This document shows, in pieces, positions 43,678-53,998 of a stretch of 64,000 nucleotides of DNA (the stretch's first letter is position 1; every line of letters begins with the position of its first letter). The notes under the pieces are model-generated. The model searched no databases and had not been told where the DNA came from. It saw nothing but the letters and a program-made list of their open reading frames with translations. The stretch covers positions 2,083,277 to 2,147,276 of the forward strand of contig NZ_CP060395.1 in NCBI RefSeq assembly GCF_015840335.1. Direction: 5' to 3'. A program made the translations under genes and the position numbers. The stretch is from Synechococcus sp. CBW1108 (GTDB lineage: Bacteria; Cyanobacteriota; Cyanobacteriia; PCC-6307; Cyanobiaceae).

Positions 43678-43707
43678 CCTAGCGGTGCCCGGGCGGGCGC
43701 CGCTAGG
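43678..43707. terminator. 14-bp hairpin between convergent cysQ and pnp
   Basis: CCTAGCGGTGCCCG pairs with CGGGCGCCGCTAGG with one G-T pair and a 2-base loop. It is the only strong structure in the 94-bp convergent gap and probably serves both genes; no T-run is present. A tandem TTCCTTAGCAG-like repeat precedes it. Confidence 0.6.
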
Positions 43708-43732
43708 CGCTGAAACGATGATCCACCAGCCC

Positions 43733-45868
43733 TCAGACGGGCACGGGGGCTTCTTCCGATTGGGGCACGCCGCGCAGGGTGAGGTTGATACGGCCGCGGT
43801 TGTCGATTTCGCGCACCCGCACGATGACCGGATCACCCACGTTCACCACATCTTCCACCTTCTCCACCCGGGATTCCGAGAGCTGGGAGATGTGGATCAT
43901 GCCCTCCTTGCCCGGCAGGATCTCAACGAAGGCACCGATAGGGATGACGCGGGTGACAGCACCGCTGAACACCTCTCCCTCGCTGATGCGGCGGGTAAGG
44001 CCTTCAATGATGCGCTGGGCCTCCTCGGCGGCGGTGCCATCGTGGCTGGCGATCGTGACGATGCCGCCATCTTCGATGTCGATCTTGGTGTTGGTGCGCT
44101 CCGTGATGCCCTTGATCGTGCGGCCGCCGGGGCCGATCACGGTGCCGATCAGCTCCGGATCAATGCGGAAGCTGAGCAGGCGCGGGGCGTGGGGCGACAT
44201 GGTGTCGCGGGGCTTCTCGATCGCCTCGAGCATCTTCTCGAGGATATGCAGCCTGGCGGGGCGGGCCTGCTGGATGGCATCGGCAATCGTTTTCACGTTG
44301 AGGCCCGTGACCTTCATGTCCATCTGCAGGGCTGTGATGCCCTTCTCGGTGCCGGCCACCTTGAAGTCCATATCGCCGAGGAAATCCTCGATGCCCTGGA
44401 TGTCGGTAAGGATGCGCACCTCGTCGCCCTCCTTGATCAGGCCCATCGCCGCGCCGCTCACCGGAGCCTTGAGGGGCACACCGGCATCCATCAGGGCCAG
44501 GGTGCTGCCGCACACCGAACCCATCGAGGTGGAGCCGTTGGAGCTGAGGCACTCCGAAACCACGCGCAGCACGTAGGGGAAGGATTCCTTGCTGGGCAGC
44601 ACCGGCAGGATCGCCCGCTCGGCCAGGGCGCCATGGCCCACCTCACGGCGGCCGGGGGAGCGCATCGGCTTGGTTTCGCCGGTGGAGTAGGGCGGGAAGT
44701 TGTAGTGGTGCAGGTAGTGCTTCTCGGTGGACGGGTTGAGGTCATCGAGCTCCTGGGCGTCGCTCGGGGTGCCGAGGGTGGCGCAGGAGAGCACCTGGGT
44801 GAGGCCGCGCTGGAACAGGGCTGAACCGTGCACCCGCTTGGGCAGTACGCCGGCGGCGGCGCTGATCGGGCGCACCTCATCGAGGTTGCGGCCATCGACG
44901 CGCTTGCCGTCCTTGACGATCTGGGCGCGCATCAGCTTCTTGGTGAGGCTCTTGTAGCTGTTGGCCAGGGCCTTGCTGTTGCTGCTCACCGCCAACTTCA
45001 CCGCGTCGTCGTCGGCCAGGGCGGCGATTTTCTCCTTCACCCCGGCCTTGATCGCATCGAGCTTTTCGTCGCGCTCGGGCTTGGTCTGGGAGAACTGCAT
45101 GAGCACCTCCCCGATGCCGCCGGCACATTCCTGCTCAAGGAAGTTTGGCAGGGTGGCGTCGATGACCTGGGGCTCGGGGAACACCTGCTCGATGCCGAGC
45201 TCCTTGAGCAGGTTTTGTTGGGCCTTGATCAGTTCACCGACGGCTTCATAGCCGAAGTCGATCGCTTCGATCACATCCTGCTCGGGGAGCTGGTTGGCAC
45301 CGGCTTCCACCATGATCACCCCCTCGGGGGTCCCGGCTACCACCAGATCCAGCTCGCTGCGCTCGATCTCGCGGAAGCTGGGGTTGAGCACGAAGTCGTC
45401 ACCCAGCAGGCCGACCCGCACCGCGGCCATCGGGCCCTGGAAGGGGATGCGGGCCAGCAGGGTGGCCAGGGAGGCGCCGGTCACGGCCAGCACATCGGGC
45501 GGCACCCGCTCATCGAGGGAGAGGCAGGTGGCCACGATCTGGATGTCGTCCCGCATCCAGCTGGGGAACAGGGGCCGCATCGGCCGATCGATCAGGCGGC
45601 AGGTGAGGATCGCCCGCTCGGGGGGGCGCGCTTCGCGCCGGAAGAAGCTGCCAGGGATGCGACCGGCGGCGTAGAGCCGCTCTTCGTAGTCGCACATCAG
45701 GGGGAGGAAATCGATGCCTTCGCGGCCTCCTGAGCGGGTGGCGGTTACCAGAACTGAGGTATCACCACATTCGACCAGCACCGAGCCCCCGGCTTGGGGG
45801 GCAAAACGACCGGTGGTCAGCCGGATCTCCCGACCATCGAAGGAGATCGACTGAGTTTGTCCTTGCAC
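43733..45868 (-). CDS. pnp: polyribonucleotide nucleotidyltransferase
   Basis: This 711-residue PNPase is the phosphorolytic 3'-5' RNA exonuclease of the degradosome. Two RNase PH domains ([20 protein letters not shown] at the start; [20 protein letters not shown] in the second) flank a helical linker. The KH domain reads [20 protein letters not shown] and the S1 domain [20 protein letters not shown] near the C-terminus. Length and order are normal. It is followed upstream by rpsN on the same strand. Confidence 0.96.
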   Translation of the reverse strand: MQGQTQSISFDGREIRLTTGRFAPQAGGSVLVECGDTSVLVTATRSGGREGIDFLPLMCDYEERLYAAGRIPGSFFRREARPPERAILTCRLIDRPMRPLFPSWMRDDIQIVATCLSLDERVPPDVLAVTGASLATLLARIPFQGPMAAVRVGLLGDDFVLNPSFREIERSELDLVVAGTPEGVIMVEAGANQLPEQDVIEAIDFGYEAVGELIKAQQNLLKELGIEQVFPEPQVIDATLPNFLEQECAGGIGEVLMQFSQTKPERDEKLDAIKAGVKEKIAALADDDAVKLAVSSNSKALANSYKSLTKKLMRAQIVKDGKRVDGRNLDEVRPISAAAGVLPKRVHGSALFQRGLTQVLSCATLGTPSDAQELDDLNPSTEKHYLHHYNFPPYSTGETKPMRSPGRREVGHGALAERAILPVLPSKESFPYVLRVVSECLSSNGSTSMGSVCGSTLALMDAGVPLKAPVSGAAMGLIKEGDEVRILTDIQGIEDFLGDMDFKVAGTEKGITALQMDMKVTGLNVKTIADAIQQARPARLHILEKMLEAIEKPRDTMSPHAPRLLSFRIDPELIGTVIGPGGRTIKGITERTNTKIDIEDGGIVTIASHDGTAAEEAQRIIEGLTRRISEGEVFSGAVTRVIPIGAFVEILPGKEGMIHISQLSESRVEKVEDVVNVGDPVIVRVREIDNRGRINLTLRGVPQSEEAPVPV

Positions 45869-45933
45869 TTGCGCTTATGTCCTGTTGTTGTCAACAGCCA
45901 TTCTCGCATTTTGCCCGGCGCCTGGGGCTCGAC

Positions 45934-46236
45934 TCACCAGGAGGATTTCACGACACCGGGGAGCTCGCCCTTGTGGGCCCGCTCGCGCAACTGGTTGCGG
46001 CAGAGGCCGAAATCGCGGTAGAAGCCCCTGGGCTTGCCGGTGGCCCAGCAGCGGTTGCGCACGCGGGAGGGGGCGCTGTTGCGGGGCAGGCCCTGGATCT
46101 TGCGGTGGATCTCCAGGCGCTCCATCGGATCGGCAGCTGCGTCAAAGGCCGCCTTGAGGGCAGCGCGCTTGGCGGCGAAACGCTCCACGATCTTCTTGCG
46201 CTTCACATCGCGCGCAATCATCGATTTCTTCGCCAT
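45934..46236 (-). CDS. rpsN: 30S ribosomal protein S14 (zinc-free form)
   Basis: This 100-residue protein starts [20 protein letters not shown] and ends GVVKSSW. The C-terminal [20 protein letters not shown] lacks the two CxxC pairs of zinc-type S14, so it is the long zinc-independent form usual in cyanobacteria. It lies 65 bp upstream of pnp. Confidence 0.96.
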   Translation of the reverse strand: MAKKSMIARDVKRKKIVERFAAKRAALKAAFDAAADPMERLEIHRKIQGLPRNSAPSRVRNRCWATGKPRGFYRDFGLCRNQLRERAHKGELPGVVKSSW

Positions 46237-46272
46237 GCGGCCTGGGTTTCGAACATTTAGGTATTGCTGAGC

Positions 46273-46926
46273 TTACCCTGATGGCCTGCTGCCCATGGGG
46301 CAGAGGTCGGCGATCGGACAGTCGCCGCAGCGGGGCTTGCGGGCCGTGCACACGGCCCGGCCGTGGAAGATCAGCCGGATTGAGAGGTTCTGCCAGTCGG
46401 CCTGGGCCACCAGTTTCATCAGGTCGGGCTCGATTCGCCGGGGCTCCCTGTGGCGGCTGAGCTGTAGGCGCTGGGCCAGTCGGCTCACGTGGGTATCCAC
46501 GGTCACCCCGGCGTTGATGCCAAAGCACCAGGCCAGCACCACCGAGGCGGTTTTGCGGGCCACCCCAGGCAGCAGCAGCAACTCCTCCATGGTTTGCGGC
46601 ACTTTGCCGCCATGGTGCTCAACCAGCAGCCGGGAGGCCCCCACGATCGCTTTGGCCTTGTTGCGAAAGAAACCGGTGGACTGCACATAGGGTTCCACCT
46701 CGCCTGGCTCCACCGCAGCTGCTGCTGCGGCATCGGGGAAGCGTTCAAACAGGGCTGGCGTAACCAGGTTGACCCTGACGTCAGTGCACTGGGCCGAGAG
46801 CATGGTGGCCACCAGCAGCTCGTAGGGATTGCGCCAGTCGAGCGAGCAGGTGGCTTCGGGGTAGAGCTCCCCGAGGCGCGCCAGCAACTCGGGTGCGCGC
46901 CTGCGGGCACTGGCCAGGCGGGGCAT
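46273..46926 (-). CDS. nth: endonuclease III
   Basis: This 217-residue DNA glycosylase/AP lyase removes oxidised pyrimidines. The helix-hairpin-helix is LLLLPGVARKTASVVLAWCF, with the catalytic Lys in ARKTA and the Asp in GVTVDTHVSRL. The [4Fe-4S] ligands at the C-terminus have the canonical C-x6-C-x2-C-x5-C spacing (CTARKPRCGDCPIADLC). The start overlaps the stop of rseP by one base. Confidence 0.94.
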   Translation of the reverse strand: MPRLASARRRAPELLARLGELYPEATCSLDWRNPYELLVATMLSAQCTDVRVNLVTPALFERFPDAAAAAAVEPGEVEPYVQSTGFFRNKAKAIVGASRLLVEHHGGKVPQTMEELLLLPGVARKTASVVLAWCFGINAGVTVDTHVSRLAQRLQLSRHREPRRIEPDLMKLVAQADWQNLSIRLIFHGRAVCTARKPRCGDCPIADLCPMGSRPSG

Positions 46927-48014
46927 CAGCGGCCGAGGAGCTGTTGCACGGCCGGCAGCTGGGAGGTGTCCTTGACGATCAGCACCACGCTCAGCCCCAC
47001 CAGAAACACAAAACCCGACTGCATGAAGGCCATCTGGAAGCGCTCGGGCAGGGGCTTGCCGCGCAAGCCTTCGAGCAGCAACAGGGCCAGCTGGCCGCCG
47101 TCGAGCAGGGGCAGGGGCAGGGCATTGAGCACCGCCAGGTTGATCGAGATCAGGGCGGTGAAAATGAACAGGCTGCTGCCACCCTGCTTGGCCAGGGACG
47201 CCCCCATCTCCACGATCTTCACCGGGCCAGATACCTGGCCGGCGGTTTCGCCGAAGTGGGTGGCCAGGGTGACGAAGCCGGCCACGGTGCGGCTGGTGAG
47301 GGCGGCGAAGTCGTGGTTGGCCTGGCGGAAGGGCTCGAAGGGGCCGCGGGCGGTGCGGAAGGCTTCGGTGCCGTTGGGTTGGAGCTGGGCGCCGATGCGG
47401 CCGATCCCGCCCAAGTCGGCGGGGGTGAGTTGCAGGGGGAGGGTCTGGCCGTTGCGCTCGGCCTCGAGGCGCAGGGTCTCGTCGGGAGCGGCCTTGATCC
47501 GCTCGACCAACGCGGCAACGGCGCTCTGGCCACCGCCAAGATCGCTGCCATTGAGGCTCAAGATGCGATCGCCGGGCTGGAGGCCGGCGGCGGCGGCTGC
47601 CTGGCCGGGCTGCACGCCGCTCACCAGCACGCCGGGGCTGGAGCTGAAACCGGCGGGGATGCCGAGCACCAGGCCCTGGCCGAGCAGCACGGTGTAGGCG
47701 ATCAGCAGGTTTGCGAGCACGCCCGCGGCGATCACCAGGGCGCGCTGGGGCAGGGGCCGATTGGAGAGCAGGTTGGGGTCGTTCTTGGGGATGGGACTGT
47801 CGTCGTCGTCATCGGGGAAGGCCACGAAGCCGCCCAGGGGGATGGCCCGCAGGGCGAACTGCACCCCGCGGCGCTTGTATTCGATCAGCACGGGCCCAAA
47901 GCCGATCGAGAAGCTGCTGACGCGGATCCCCTGCCAGGTGGCGGCAAAAAAGTGCCCCGCCTCGTGCACCACGATCAGCCCCGCCAGGATCGCCAGTGCG
48001 GTGAGAACGCCCAT
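46926..48014 (-). CDS. rseP: site-2 intramembrane metalloprotease (RseP type)
   Basis: This 362-residue membrane protease has the zinc motif HEAGH at residues 17-21 in the first helix. One PDZ domain follows near residues 125-210 (GVLVSGVQPGQAAAAAGLQP; DRILSLNGSDLGG), and the C-terminal LDG motif is NALPLPLLDGGQLALLLLEG. Such proteases release membrane-bound regulators such as anti-sigma factors. It lies between serS and nth on one strand. Confidence 0.93.
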   Translation of the reverse strand: MGVLTALAILAGLIVVHEAGHFFAATWQGIRVSSFSIGFGPVLIEYKRRGVQFALRAIPLGGFVAFPDDDDDSPIPKNDPNLLSNRPLPQRALVIAAGVLANLLIAYTVLLGQGLVLGIPAGFSSSPGVLVSGVQPGQAAAAAGLQPGDRILSLNGSDLGGGQSAVAALVERIKAAPDETLRLEAERNGQTLPLQLTPADLGGIGRIGAQLQPNGTEAFRTARGPFEPFRQANHDFAALTSRTVAGFVTLATHFGETAGQVSGPVKIVEMGASLAKQGGSSLFIFTALISINLAVLNALPLPLLDGGQLALLLLEGLRGKPLPERFQMAFMQSGFVFLVGLSVVLIVKDTSQLPAVQQLLGR

Positions 48015-48093
48015 TAAGGCCCTGAAGTGAATGAGCCCATTGTGCTGGGTTTGCCTGGGGGCAGGGGGCGGCTGAGCTCCATGGGGAACGATC

Positions 48094-49371
48094 TCAGGTA
48101 GCTGGGATCGTGTCGCTGCCGAAGTAGGGCACTAGGGCGGCGGGCAGGCGAACGGAGCCATCGGCTTGCTGGCCGGTTTCGAGCAGGGCGGCCATGGTGC
48201 GGCCCACGGCCAGGCCGCTGCCGTTGAGGGTGTGCACCAGCTGGATGGATTTGCCTTCCTTAAAGCGGATGGCGGAGCGGCGCGCCTGGAAGTCGTTGCA
48301 CACCGAGCAGCTGGAGATCTCGCGGTAAGAGACGGCGCCGGGCAGCCACACTTCCAGGTCAAAGGTGCGGGCGGCGGAGAAGCCCATGTCTCCAGTGCAG
48401 AGATCGATGCGGCGGTAGGGCAGCTCGAGGGTTTCCAGCACGGCTTCGGCGTCGGCGGTGATCTGCTGGTGGGCGGCGGCCGACTGCTCGGGTGTGCAGA
48501 ACCAATACAGCTCAACCTTGTTGAACTGGTGCAGGCGGATCAGGCCGCGGGTGTCGCGGCCGTAGCTGCCGGCTTCGCGGCGGAAGCAGGGGGTGTAGGC
48601 GGCGTAGCGCAGGGGGAGCTGCTCGGTGGGGATCAGCTCATCGCGATGCAGCGCGGTGATGGGCACCTCGGCGGTGGGGGTGAGCCAGAGGTCGTCGTCG
48701 GCGCAGCGGAAGCTCTCCTCGGCGAATTTGGGCAGCTGGCCCGAACCGGTGAGGCTGGCACTGTTCACCAGGATCGGCGGCATCACCTCGCGGTAACCCT
48801 TGGCACTGTGCAGGTCGAGCATGAAGTTGATCAGGGCCCGCTCCAGCCGGGCGCCAGCTCCGATCAGGGTGATGAAGCGGCTCTGGGCGATCCGCACGGA
48901 GCGCTCGGTTTCAAACAGGCCCAGCCGCTCGCCGATCTGCCAGTGCTCCTCAAGACCCTCCTCCACCCGTGGACTGCCCCAGCGCTTGATCTCCACGTTG
49001 TCGGCCTCGGAACGGCCATCCGGGGCGTCGGCTGAGGGCAAGTTGGGCAGGGCGCTGAGGGCTGCGTGGATCTCCTGTTCCAAGGCCTTCTCCTGCTCCT
49101 CGAGGCCGGCCACCTTGTGCTTGATGGCGTTGCCCTGGTCGCGCAGGGCCCTCACCTCGGGGCCGCCAGGGGCCGATCCGGCCTGGATCAGTTGGCCCAC
49201 CTGCCTGCCGATGCGGTTGCCCTCGGCCTGCAGCTCACTGCGGCGCTGTTCGCAGTCCCGCTCCTGCAGGGCGATCGCCTGGAGGCTGGCCAGGTCCACC
49301 TCAATGCCGCGCCTCGCCAGCTGCTGGCTGATCAGCTCGGGGTTTTCGCGCAGCAGTCGCTGGTCGAGCAC
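48094..49371 (-). CDS. serS: seryl-tRNA synthetase
   Basis: This class II synthetase has 425 residues. The N-terminal coiled coil (residues 30-100, rich in Arg/Glu) binds tRNA-Ser. Motif 2 is FRREAGSYGRDTRGLIRLHQ and motif 3 is NGSGLAVGRTMAALLE. The start MLDQRLLRENPELISQQLAR is canonical. It heads the serS-rseP-nth series, with 79 bp to rseP. Confidence 0.95.
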   Translation of the reverse strand: MLDQRLLRENPELISQQLARRGIEVDLASLQAIALQERDCEQRRSELQAEGNRIGRQVGQLIQAGSAPGGPEVRALRDQGNAIKHKVAGLEEQEKALEQEIHAALSALPNLPSADAPDGRSEADNVEIKRWGSPRVEEGLEEHWQIGERLGLFETERSVRIAQSRFITLIGAGARLERALINFMLDLHSAKGYREVMPPILVNSASLTGSGQLPKFAEESFRCADDDLWLTPTAEVPITALHRDELIPTEQLPLRYAAYTPCFRREAGSYGRDTRGLIRLHQFNKVELYWFCTPEQSAAAHQQITADAEAVLETLELPYRRIDLCTGDMGFSAARTFDLEVWLPGAVSYREISSCSVCNDFQARRSAIRFKEGKSIQLVHTLNGSGLAVGRTMAALLETGQQADGSVRLPAALVPYFGSDTIPAT

Positions 49372-49419
49372 GGGCTCGGAGGGGGGATTGGAGCCCGAAA
49401 GCCTAAGGGGCGACTGCGA

Positions 49420-50060
49420 TCAGGACTGCTCGAGCCACCGCAGCAGGTCGTTCGTGCCTTGAAAATCGAGCACCACGTCCACCAGCGCTTCTAGGCGCTC
49501 CAGAGGCAGGGCGCTGATTGTGGCGCGCTGGGCTGGCTGGAGGGTCCCGCAGCGGCGCTCGAGCAAGCGCAGAGCCAAGGTGCAGGCTTCTTGCTGGCGC
49601 CCCTGCTCAAGGCCCTTGTGCACGATGTATTGATAAACGGAGGAGTCTTCGAGGATGCTCATGGCGAGGAGACGCTGAATCACGTCTCGAGAAAAGCTAA
49701 GGCCGGCCAGTAGTTGGCAGCCACTGGTGGTGCGACGTCGCTGATTCGGATCGGCAATCGTTTGCAGCCGCTGATGCACTTGGCTGAGCAGTTGCTCGGG
49801 CGTTTTGGAGGGCGGCCGGGCCAAAACGGCCAGGGGCAGCAGGGCCGGATCGGCCAGGGTCAGCGGGCAACAGGATCACCGAATCGGCGTGGAGGGCATC
49901 GCTGCTCAGTTCGCGGTCCAGCAGCTGCCATGTCTGGTTGGTGTCGATGGCCCTCGCGGAGCTCGGCTCAGCTGCGGTCAGCCCCAGCAGCCAGCGGCCG
50001 TGCTGGCGGGGTGGCGGGCCACCAGCTGTTTGCAGAAGTCGTCGATCACCGCCCACCACA
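49420..50060 (-). pseudogene. Rpn/DUF2887-type putative transposase-nuclease, frameshifted remnant
   Basis: The intact last 134 residues (ARPPSKTPEQLLSQVHQRLQ; FSRDVIQRLLAMSILEDSSV; YQYIVHKGLEQGRQQEACTL) match the C-terminal part of the cyanobacterial Rpn/DUF2887 family. The same frame reads LTLADPALLPLAVL just upstream, whereas the preceding TWQLLDRELSSDALHADSVI is in a second frame, so a frameshift lies near 49855. The N-terminal nuclease domain is not found. Extent at the 5' side is approximate. Confidence 0.6.
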
Positions 50061-50147
50061 ACAAAAGCACTGATGGGGAGCTCGGCTGCGCCCCTTCCAT
50101 CAGTGCCACCGTTGACGCGATCTGTCTCAGGCTCTGCCGGCTTGGGC

Positions 50148-50438
50148 TCAGAGCACCTGCACCACTTCACTCACCTCGGGGATGGCTTCGCGCAGCTTGC
50201 GCTCGATGCCCATCTTGAGGGTCATGGTGCTGCTGGGGCAGGAGCCGCAAGCGCCCTGGAGGCGCACCTTCACGATCGGTCCGTCGATCTCCACCACTTC
50301 CACGTTGCCGCCGTCGGCCATCAGGTAGGGGCGCAGCTCATCGAGGGTGCGCTCCACGTTTTCCAGGGTGAGGGCGTGGGGGTCGCTGCTCTCGGCGGGC
50401 GCTGTGCTGGTTTCAGCTGTGGTGGTGTCAGTGGTCAT
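50148..50438 (-). CDS. nfu: NifU C-terminal-domain iron-sulfur carrier (Nfu)
   Basis: This 96-residue protein consists of a Thr/Ser-rich lead and one Nfu domain: [40 protein letters not shown] and a helix [15 protein letters not shown]. The CxxC in ACGSCPSS holds the cluster that is passed to apo-proteins. Cyanobacterial Nfu is a main Fe-S scaffold for photosystem I. It is divergent from lepA, with 77 bp between starts. Confidence 0.92.
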   Translation of the reverse strand: MTTDTTTAETSTAPAESSDPHALTLENVERTLDELRPYLMADGGNVEVVEIDGPIVKVRLQGACGSCPSSTMTLKMGIERKLREAIPEVSEVVQVL

Positions 50439-50515
50439 GGCGGGCACTCCGGCATTTCGCTCCCCCGAGCCTAGGAATGGATCGCCGTCCTAGGGCCCCT
50501 CCTTAGGATCGCGCC

Positions 50516-52324
50516 ATGACAGATGTTCCCGTTCAGCGGATCCGCAATTTCTGCATCATTGCCCACATCGACCATGGCAAATCCACCCTGGCCGACCGCC
50601 TGCTCCAGGACACCGGCACGGTCGCTGCCCGTGACATGCAGGCCCAGTTCCTCGACAACATGGAGCTGGAGCGCGAACGCGGCATCACGATCAAGCTCCA
50701 GGCGGCCCGCATGGAATACACGGCCCCCGACGGTGAGCACTACATCCTCAACCTGATCGACACCCCAGGCCATGTGGACTTTTCCTATGAGGTGAGCCGC
50801 AGCCTCCAGGCCTGTGAAGGGGCCCTGCTGGTTGTGGATGCCAGCCAGGGGGTGGAGGCCCAGACCCTGGCCAATGTCTATCTGGCCCTGGAAAATGATC
50901 TGGAGATCATCCCGGTGCTCAACAAGATCGACCTGCCCGGGGCGGATCCTGAGCGGATCAAGGAGGAAATCGAGGCGATCATCGGCCTGGATACCTCCAA
51001 GGCGATTGCCTGCTCCGCCAAAACGGGCCTGGGCATCCCCGAGATCCTCGAAGCGGTGGTGGAGCGGGTGCCCCCACCGGCCAACCGGGTGTCCGAACCG
51101 CTGCGGGCCCTGATCTTTGATTCCTACTACGACCCCTACCGGGGCGTGATCGTCTATTTCCGGGTGATCAGTGGGGTGATTGCCCGCAAGGACAAGGTGC
51201 TGCTGATGGCCAGCGGCAAAACCGTGGAGCTCGATGAAGTGGGGGTGATGGCGCCAGACCAGCGCCAGGTGGAGAGCCTCCATGCCGGCGAGGTGGGCTA
51301 CATGGCTGCCTCGATTAAGGCAGTGGCCGATGCCCGGGTGGGAGACACGATCACCCTGGCGGCCAATCCGGCGGCGGAGCCGCTGCCGGGCTACGCAGAG
51401 GCCAAGCCGATGGTGTTCTGTGGGCTGTTCCCCACCGACGCCGACCAATACCCCGACCTGCGTGACGCCCTCTGCAAGCTGCAGCTCTCCGATGCGGCGC
51501 TCAAATTTGAGCCGGAAACCAGCAGCGCCATGGGCTTTGGCTTCCGCTGCGGCTTCCTGGGGCTGCTGCACATGGAGATCGTGCAGGAGCGGCTCGAGCG
51601 TGAATACGACCTCGACCTGATCGTCACAGCCCCCTCGGTGATCTACCAGGTGAACATGGTCGATGGCAGCACTTTGATGGTCGACAACCCGGCCACCCTG
51701 CCGGATCCCCAGAAGCGCGAATCGATCGAAGAGCCCTATGTGAAGCTCGAGATCTACACCCCCAACAGCTACAACGGCGCCCTGATGGAGCTCTGCCAGG
51801 AGCGCCGCGGCGAGTTTATCGACATGAAATACATCACCCAAGACCGGGTGACCCTCCACTACGAGATGCCCCTGGCTGAGGTGGTGACTGACTTCTTTGA
51901 CCAGATGAAGAGCCGCACCAAGGGCTATGCCTCGATGGAATACAGCCTGATCGGCTATCGCAAAAATGAGCTGGTGCGCCTCGATGTGCTGATCAACAGC
52001 GAAAAAGCCGATCCCCTCACCACGATCGTGCACCGTGATAAGGCCTACAACGTGGGCAAGGGTCTGGTGGAGAAGCTCAAGGAGCTGATCCCCAGGCAGC
52101 AATTCAAGATTCCGATCCAGGCATCGATCGGTAGCCGCATCATCGCCAGTGAGAGCATCAGCGCCATCCGTAAGGATGTGCTGGCCAAGTGCTATGGCGG
52201 CGACATCTCCCGCAAAAAAAAGCTGCTCAAAAAGCAAGCCAAGGGCAAAAAGCGCATGAAGGCCATGGGCAAGGTGGACGTGCCCCAGGAGGCCTTCATG
52301 GCCGTCTTGAAGCTCAACCAGTAA
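50516..52324 (+). CDS. lepA: elongation factor 4 (LepA)
   Basis: This 602-residue translational GTPase contains G1 [17 protein letters not shown], the switch II motif [16 protein letters not shown], and G4 [13 protein letters not shown]. The EF4-specific C-terminal domain is near the end, with [20 protein letters not shown] and a basic tail ([19 protein letters not shown]). It promotes ribosome assembly or back-translocation. The start [15 protein letters not shown] is canonical. Confidence 0.96.
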   Translation: MTDVPVQRIRNFCIIAHIDHGKSTLADRLLQDTGTVAARDMQAQFLDNMELERERGITIKLQAARMEYTAPDGEHYILNLIDTPGHVDFSYEVSRSLQACEGALLVVDASQGVEAQTLANVYLALENDLEIIPVLNKIDLPGADPERIKEEIEAIIGLDTSKAIACSAKTGLGIPEILEAVVERVPPPANRVSEPLRALIFDSYYDPYRGVIVYFRVISGVIARKDKVLLMASGKTVELDEVGVMAPDQRQVESLHAGEVGYMAASIKAVADARVGDTITLAANPAAEPLPGYAEAKPMVFCGLFPTDADQYPDLRDALCKLQLSDAALKFEPETSSAMGFGFRCGFLGLLHMEIVQERLEREYDLDLIVTAPSVIYQVNMVDGSTLMVDNPATLPDPQKRESIEEPYVKLEIYTPNSYNGALMELCQERRGEFIDMKYITQDRVTLHYEMPLAEVVTDFFDQMKSRTKGYASMEYSLIGYRKNELVRLDVLINSEKADPLTTIVHRDKAYNVGKGLVEKLKELIPRQQFKIPIQASIGSRIIASESISAIRKDVLAKCYGGDISRKKKLLKKQAKGKKRMKAMGKVDVPQEAFMAVLKLNQ

Positions 52325-52398
52325 GCGGGCCCCAGCCAAACCATTCGTCAGGGTGTATGATTGAAAGACCCATATAAGTGGCGAGGGTAATTAAAGCC

Positions 52399-52569
52399 AT
52401 GCCGCAAGCCAATCCCCAGCTCCCCCAATTCGTTTCAGCCCACCAGGCTGCCCAGCAAGCCCTCAAGCAGCAGCTGAGGCGCCAGGCCCTGCAGCGGGTG
52501 CGCCAGCTCACCAACGAAGGCCGCCACATCGAAGCTAACGCCCTCTGGCAAGAAGAGATCAGCGCCTAG
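52399..52569 (+). CDS. conserved small protein, 56 residues
   Basis: The protein reads MPQANPQLPQFVSAHQAAQQ, then ALKQQLRRQALQRVRQLTNE and ends ALWQEEISA. It is a basic amphipathic helix without membrane segments. I recognise the type in marine and freshwater Synechococcus but not its role. It follows lepA by 74 bp. Confidence 0.6.
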   Translation: MPQANPQLPQFVSAHQAAQQALKQQLRRQALQRVRQLTNEGRHIEANALWQEEISA

Positions 52570-52590
52570 CCAGCTGACCCTGTGGGAATG

Positions 52591-52616
52591 CTGAAGGGGT
52601 TGGCAAGCCCCTTCAG
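52591..52616 (+). terminator. 9-bp hairpin between the small gene and the pilin-type operon
   Basis: CTGAAGGGG pairs with CCCCTTCAG around 8 bases and ends 2 bases before the ATG of the next gene. It may end the lepA transcript or hide the ribosome-binding region of the downstream gene; no T-run follows. Confidence 0.5.
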
Positions 52617-52618
52617 CC

Positions 52619-53110
52619 ATGGCTTCCTGGTCTATCCGACAATGGTCAAGCTTCAAGCGCCGCCATCCGGCAGCAGAGCAGGGTTTTTTGTTGCCGCTCT
52701 CATCGGCGGCAGCCTTGCTTCTTATGGTTGGCAGCCTCTCGCTGCAAACGGCCTCCCTGGAGGCCCGGCGCCATTTGCAGTTGCAGCTGCAGTTGCGTCA
52801 GCAGCAGGATCTGCTCAGCTCAGCAGCCCAGCAGCTGGTGGGCCGGCTCAAGCTGCACCACTCCTGCTTGCTGGAGCTGCCCAGCTCCCAGTGGGACGGG
52901 GCTCCCTGCCTGGCGGCTGAGGCGCCCGAGGATTTGCAGCAGGGCCAGATCGGCAGCCATTCCTTCCGGCTGCTGAGCCTGGCGCCCACGCCGGCGGGTG
53001 CCGAGCTGCGGCTGGCACTCAGCAGCGGCGGCCCCACGGCCGCGTTTGCCCTAGTGAATGGCGCCCTGCGGGAGCTGGGGCTGCGTTCGGCCCAGCCGGG
53101 GGCAGCATGA
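52619..53110 (+). CDS. PilX-like minor pilin or membrane protein of the pilus operon
   Basis: This 163-residue protein has a basic lead and EQGFLLPLSSAAALLLMVGS, a prepilin-like hydrophobic helix with Gly-Phe and no Glu at position 5. PilX-type pilins tolerate that. The rest has two Cys (HHSCLLEL, GAPCLAAE) likely to form a disulfide. The end overlaps the next start as ATGA. First of four plus-strand genes of one operon. Confidence 0.65.
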   Translation: MASWSIRQWSSFKRRHPAAEQGFLLPLSSAAALLLMVGSLSLQTASLEARRHLQLQLQLRQQQDLLSSAAQQLVGRLKLHHSCLLELPSSQWDGAPCLAAEAPEDLQQGQIGSHSFRLLSLAPTPAGAELRLALSSGGPTAAFALVNGALRELGLRSAQPGAA

Positions 53111-53520
53111 ACTTCGCCGAAGTGTTGGTGGCGGCGCTGCTGCTCGCGGGCGCCAGCAGTGGTTCCCTGCAGATCTGGGCCGCGGCGGTGGCGGCCAGCC
53201 GCGGGGCGGAGCTGGGCCTGGAGCAGCTGGTGGAGGTTGATGGGGCCCTGCTGGCCGCTGAACAGCGCCTGCAGCAGGCGCTGGCCGCTCCCTTGGCCGG
53301 CGATTGCAGCTTGGCGGTGGCAGCGATGGCGGCCGAATTGGCCAAGGCGCCCCTGGCAGTTGGGCTCGAACGCCAGCTGGAGCCCCAGGTCGGCGGCCTC
53401 TGGCTGCGCTTGCAGGCGCCGGGGCTGCCCCAGCGGCAGCGTTGGCTCGATGCGGCGGCGATGGGCTTTTGCAGCAGTTCCCCAACCCCGGAGGCAGGCG
53501 GTGATGGCACGCCGGGATGA
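53107..53520 (+). CDS. PilV/GspI-like minor pilin
   Basis: This 137-residue protein begins directly with MNFAEVLVAALLLAGASSGS, a mature-like pilin helix with Glu at position 5 of the mature form (F-A-E) but with almost no leader. The rest is Ala/Leu-rich with one Cys pair (GDCSLAV, GFCSSS). Overlap with both neighbours shows it belongs to the operon. Confidence 0.6.
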   Translation: MNFAEVLVAALLLAGASSGSLQIWAAAVAASRGAELGLEQLVEVDGALLAAEQRLQQALAAPLAGDCSLAVAAMAAELAKAPLAVGLERQLEPQVGGLWLRLQAPGLPQRQRWLDAAAMGFCSSSPTPEAGGDGTPG

Positions 53521-53998
53521 GCGGGCGACGGCGGGATTGAGCCTGGCGGAGCTGCTGGTGGCGGTGGCGGTGCTGGCCCTGTTGGCTGGGCTGGCCTTTG
53601 GCAGTGGCAGGCGCTGGCTGGCCCAGCAGCAGCTGGAAACTGCAACGCGCCTAGTGTTGGCCGGGCTGGACCAGGGCCGGGCGCAGGCTGGGCGGCTGGG
53701 CCGTCCCTGCGCCATCGCCCTGAGTCAGCAGGGATGGCAGGGCCCCAATGGGGGCGGACTGCCCAGTTGCCTGGCCCAGCCCCTGCCCCTGCAGGAAGGG
53801 GTGGGAGCAGGCGCGCTGGAGTTGACCCATAACCTGCCGGCAGCGCTGCGATTCAGTAGTAATGGCTTGCTGCTCGATGGCGGCACGGTGGTGCTGGCGG
53901 TGGCGGGCACACCGCTGCAGCGCTGCGTGGTGATGGCGTTGCCGCTGGGGGTTACCCGGGTGGGCCACTGGCGGGAGGGCAGCTGTGCACCCGCCTGA
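53504..53998 (+). CDS. prepilin, GspH/FimT-like
   Basis: This 164-residue protein has a leader ending in Gly then LSLAELLVAVAVLALLAGLA, the class III prepilin cleavage motif (G|LSLAE). The globular part has RPCAIALSQQGWQG and a Cys pair (GLPSCLAQ; RCVVMALP), like FimT. It overlaps the genes on both sides. Confidence 0.72.
   Translation: MARRDERATAGLSLAELLVAVAVLALLAGLAFGSGRRWLAQQQLETATRLVLAGLDQGRAQAGRLGRPCAIALSQQGWQGPNGGGLPSCLAQPLPLQEGVGAGALELTHNLPAALRFSSNGLLLDGGTVVLAVAGTPLQRCVVMALPLGVTRVGHWREGSCAPA

Noticed and set aside
43685-45733. Long plus-strand open frames across pnp.
   Set aside because: They are antisense shadows of a certain PNPase gene; composition is atypical (His, Gly, Ala runs).
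50471-52339. A 622-codon open frame antisense to lepA.
   Set aside because: It mirrors the lepA coding strand at high GC, has His/Gly/Leu-rich sequence and no family features.
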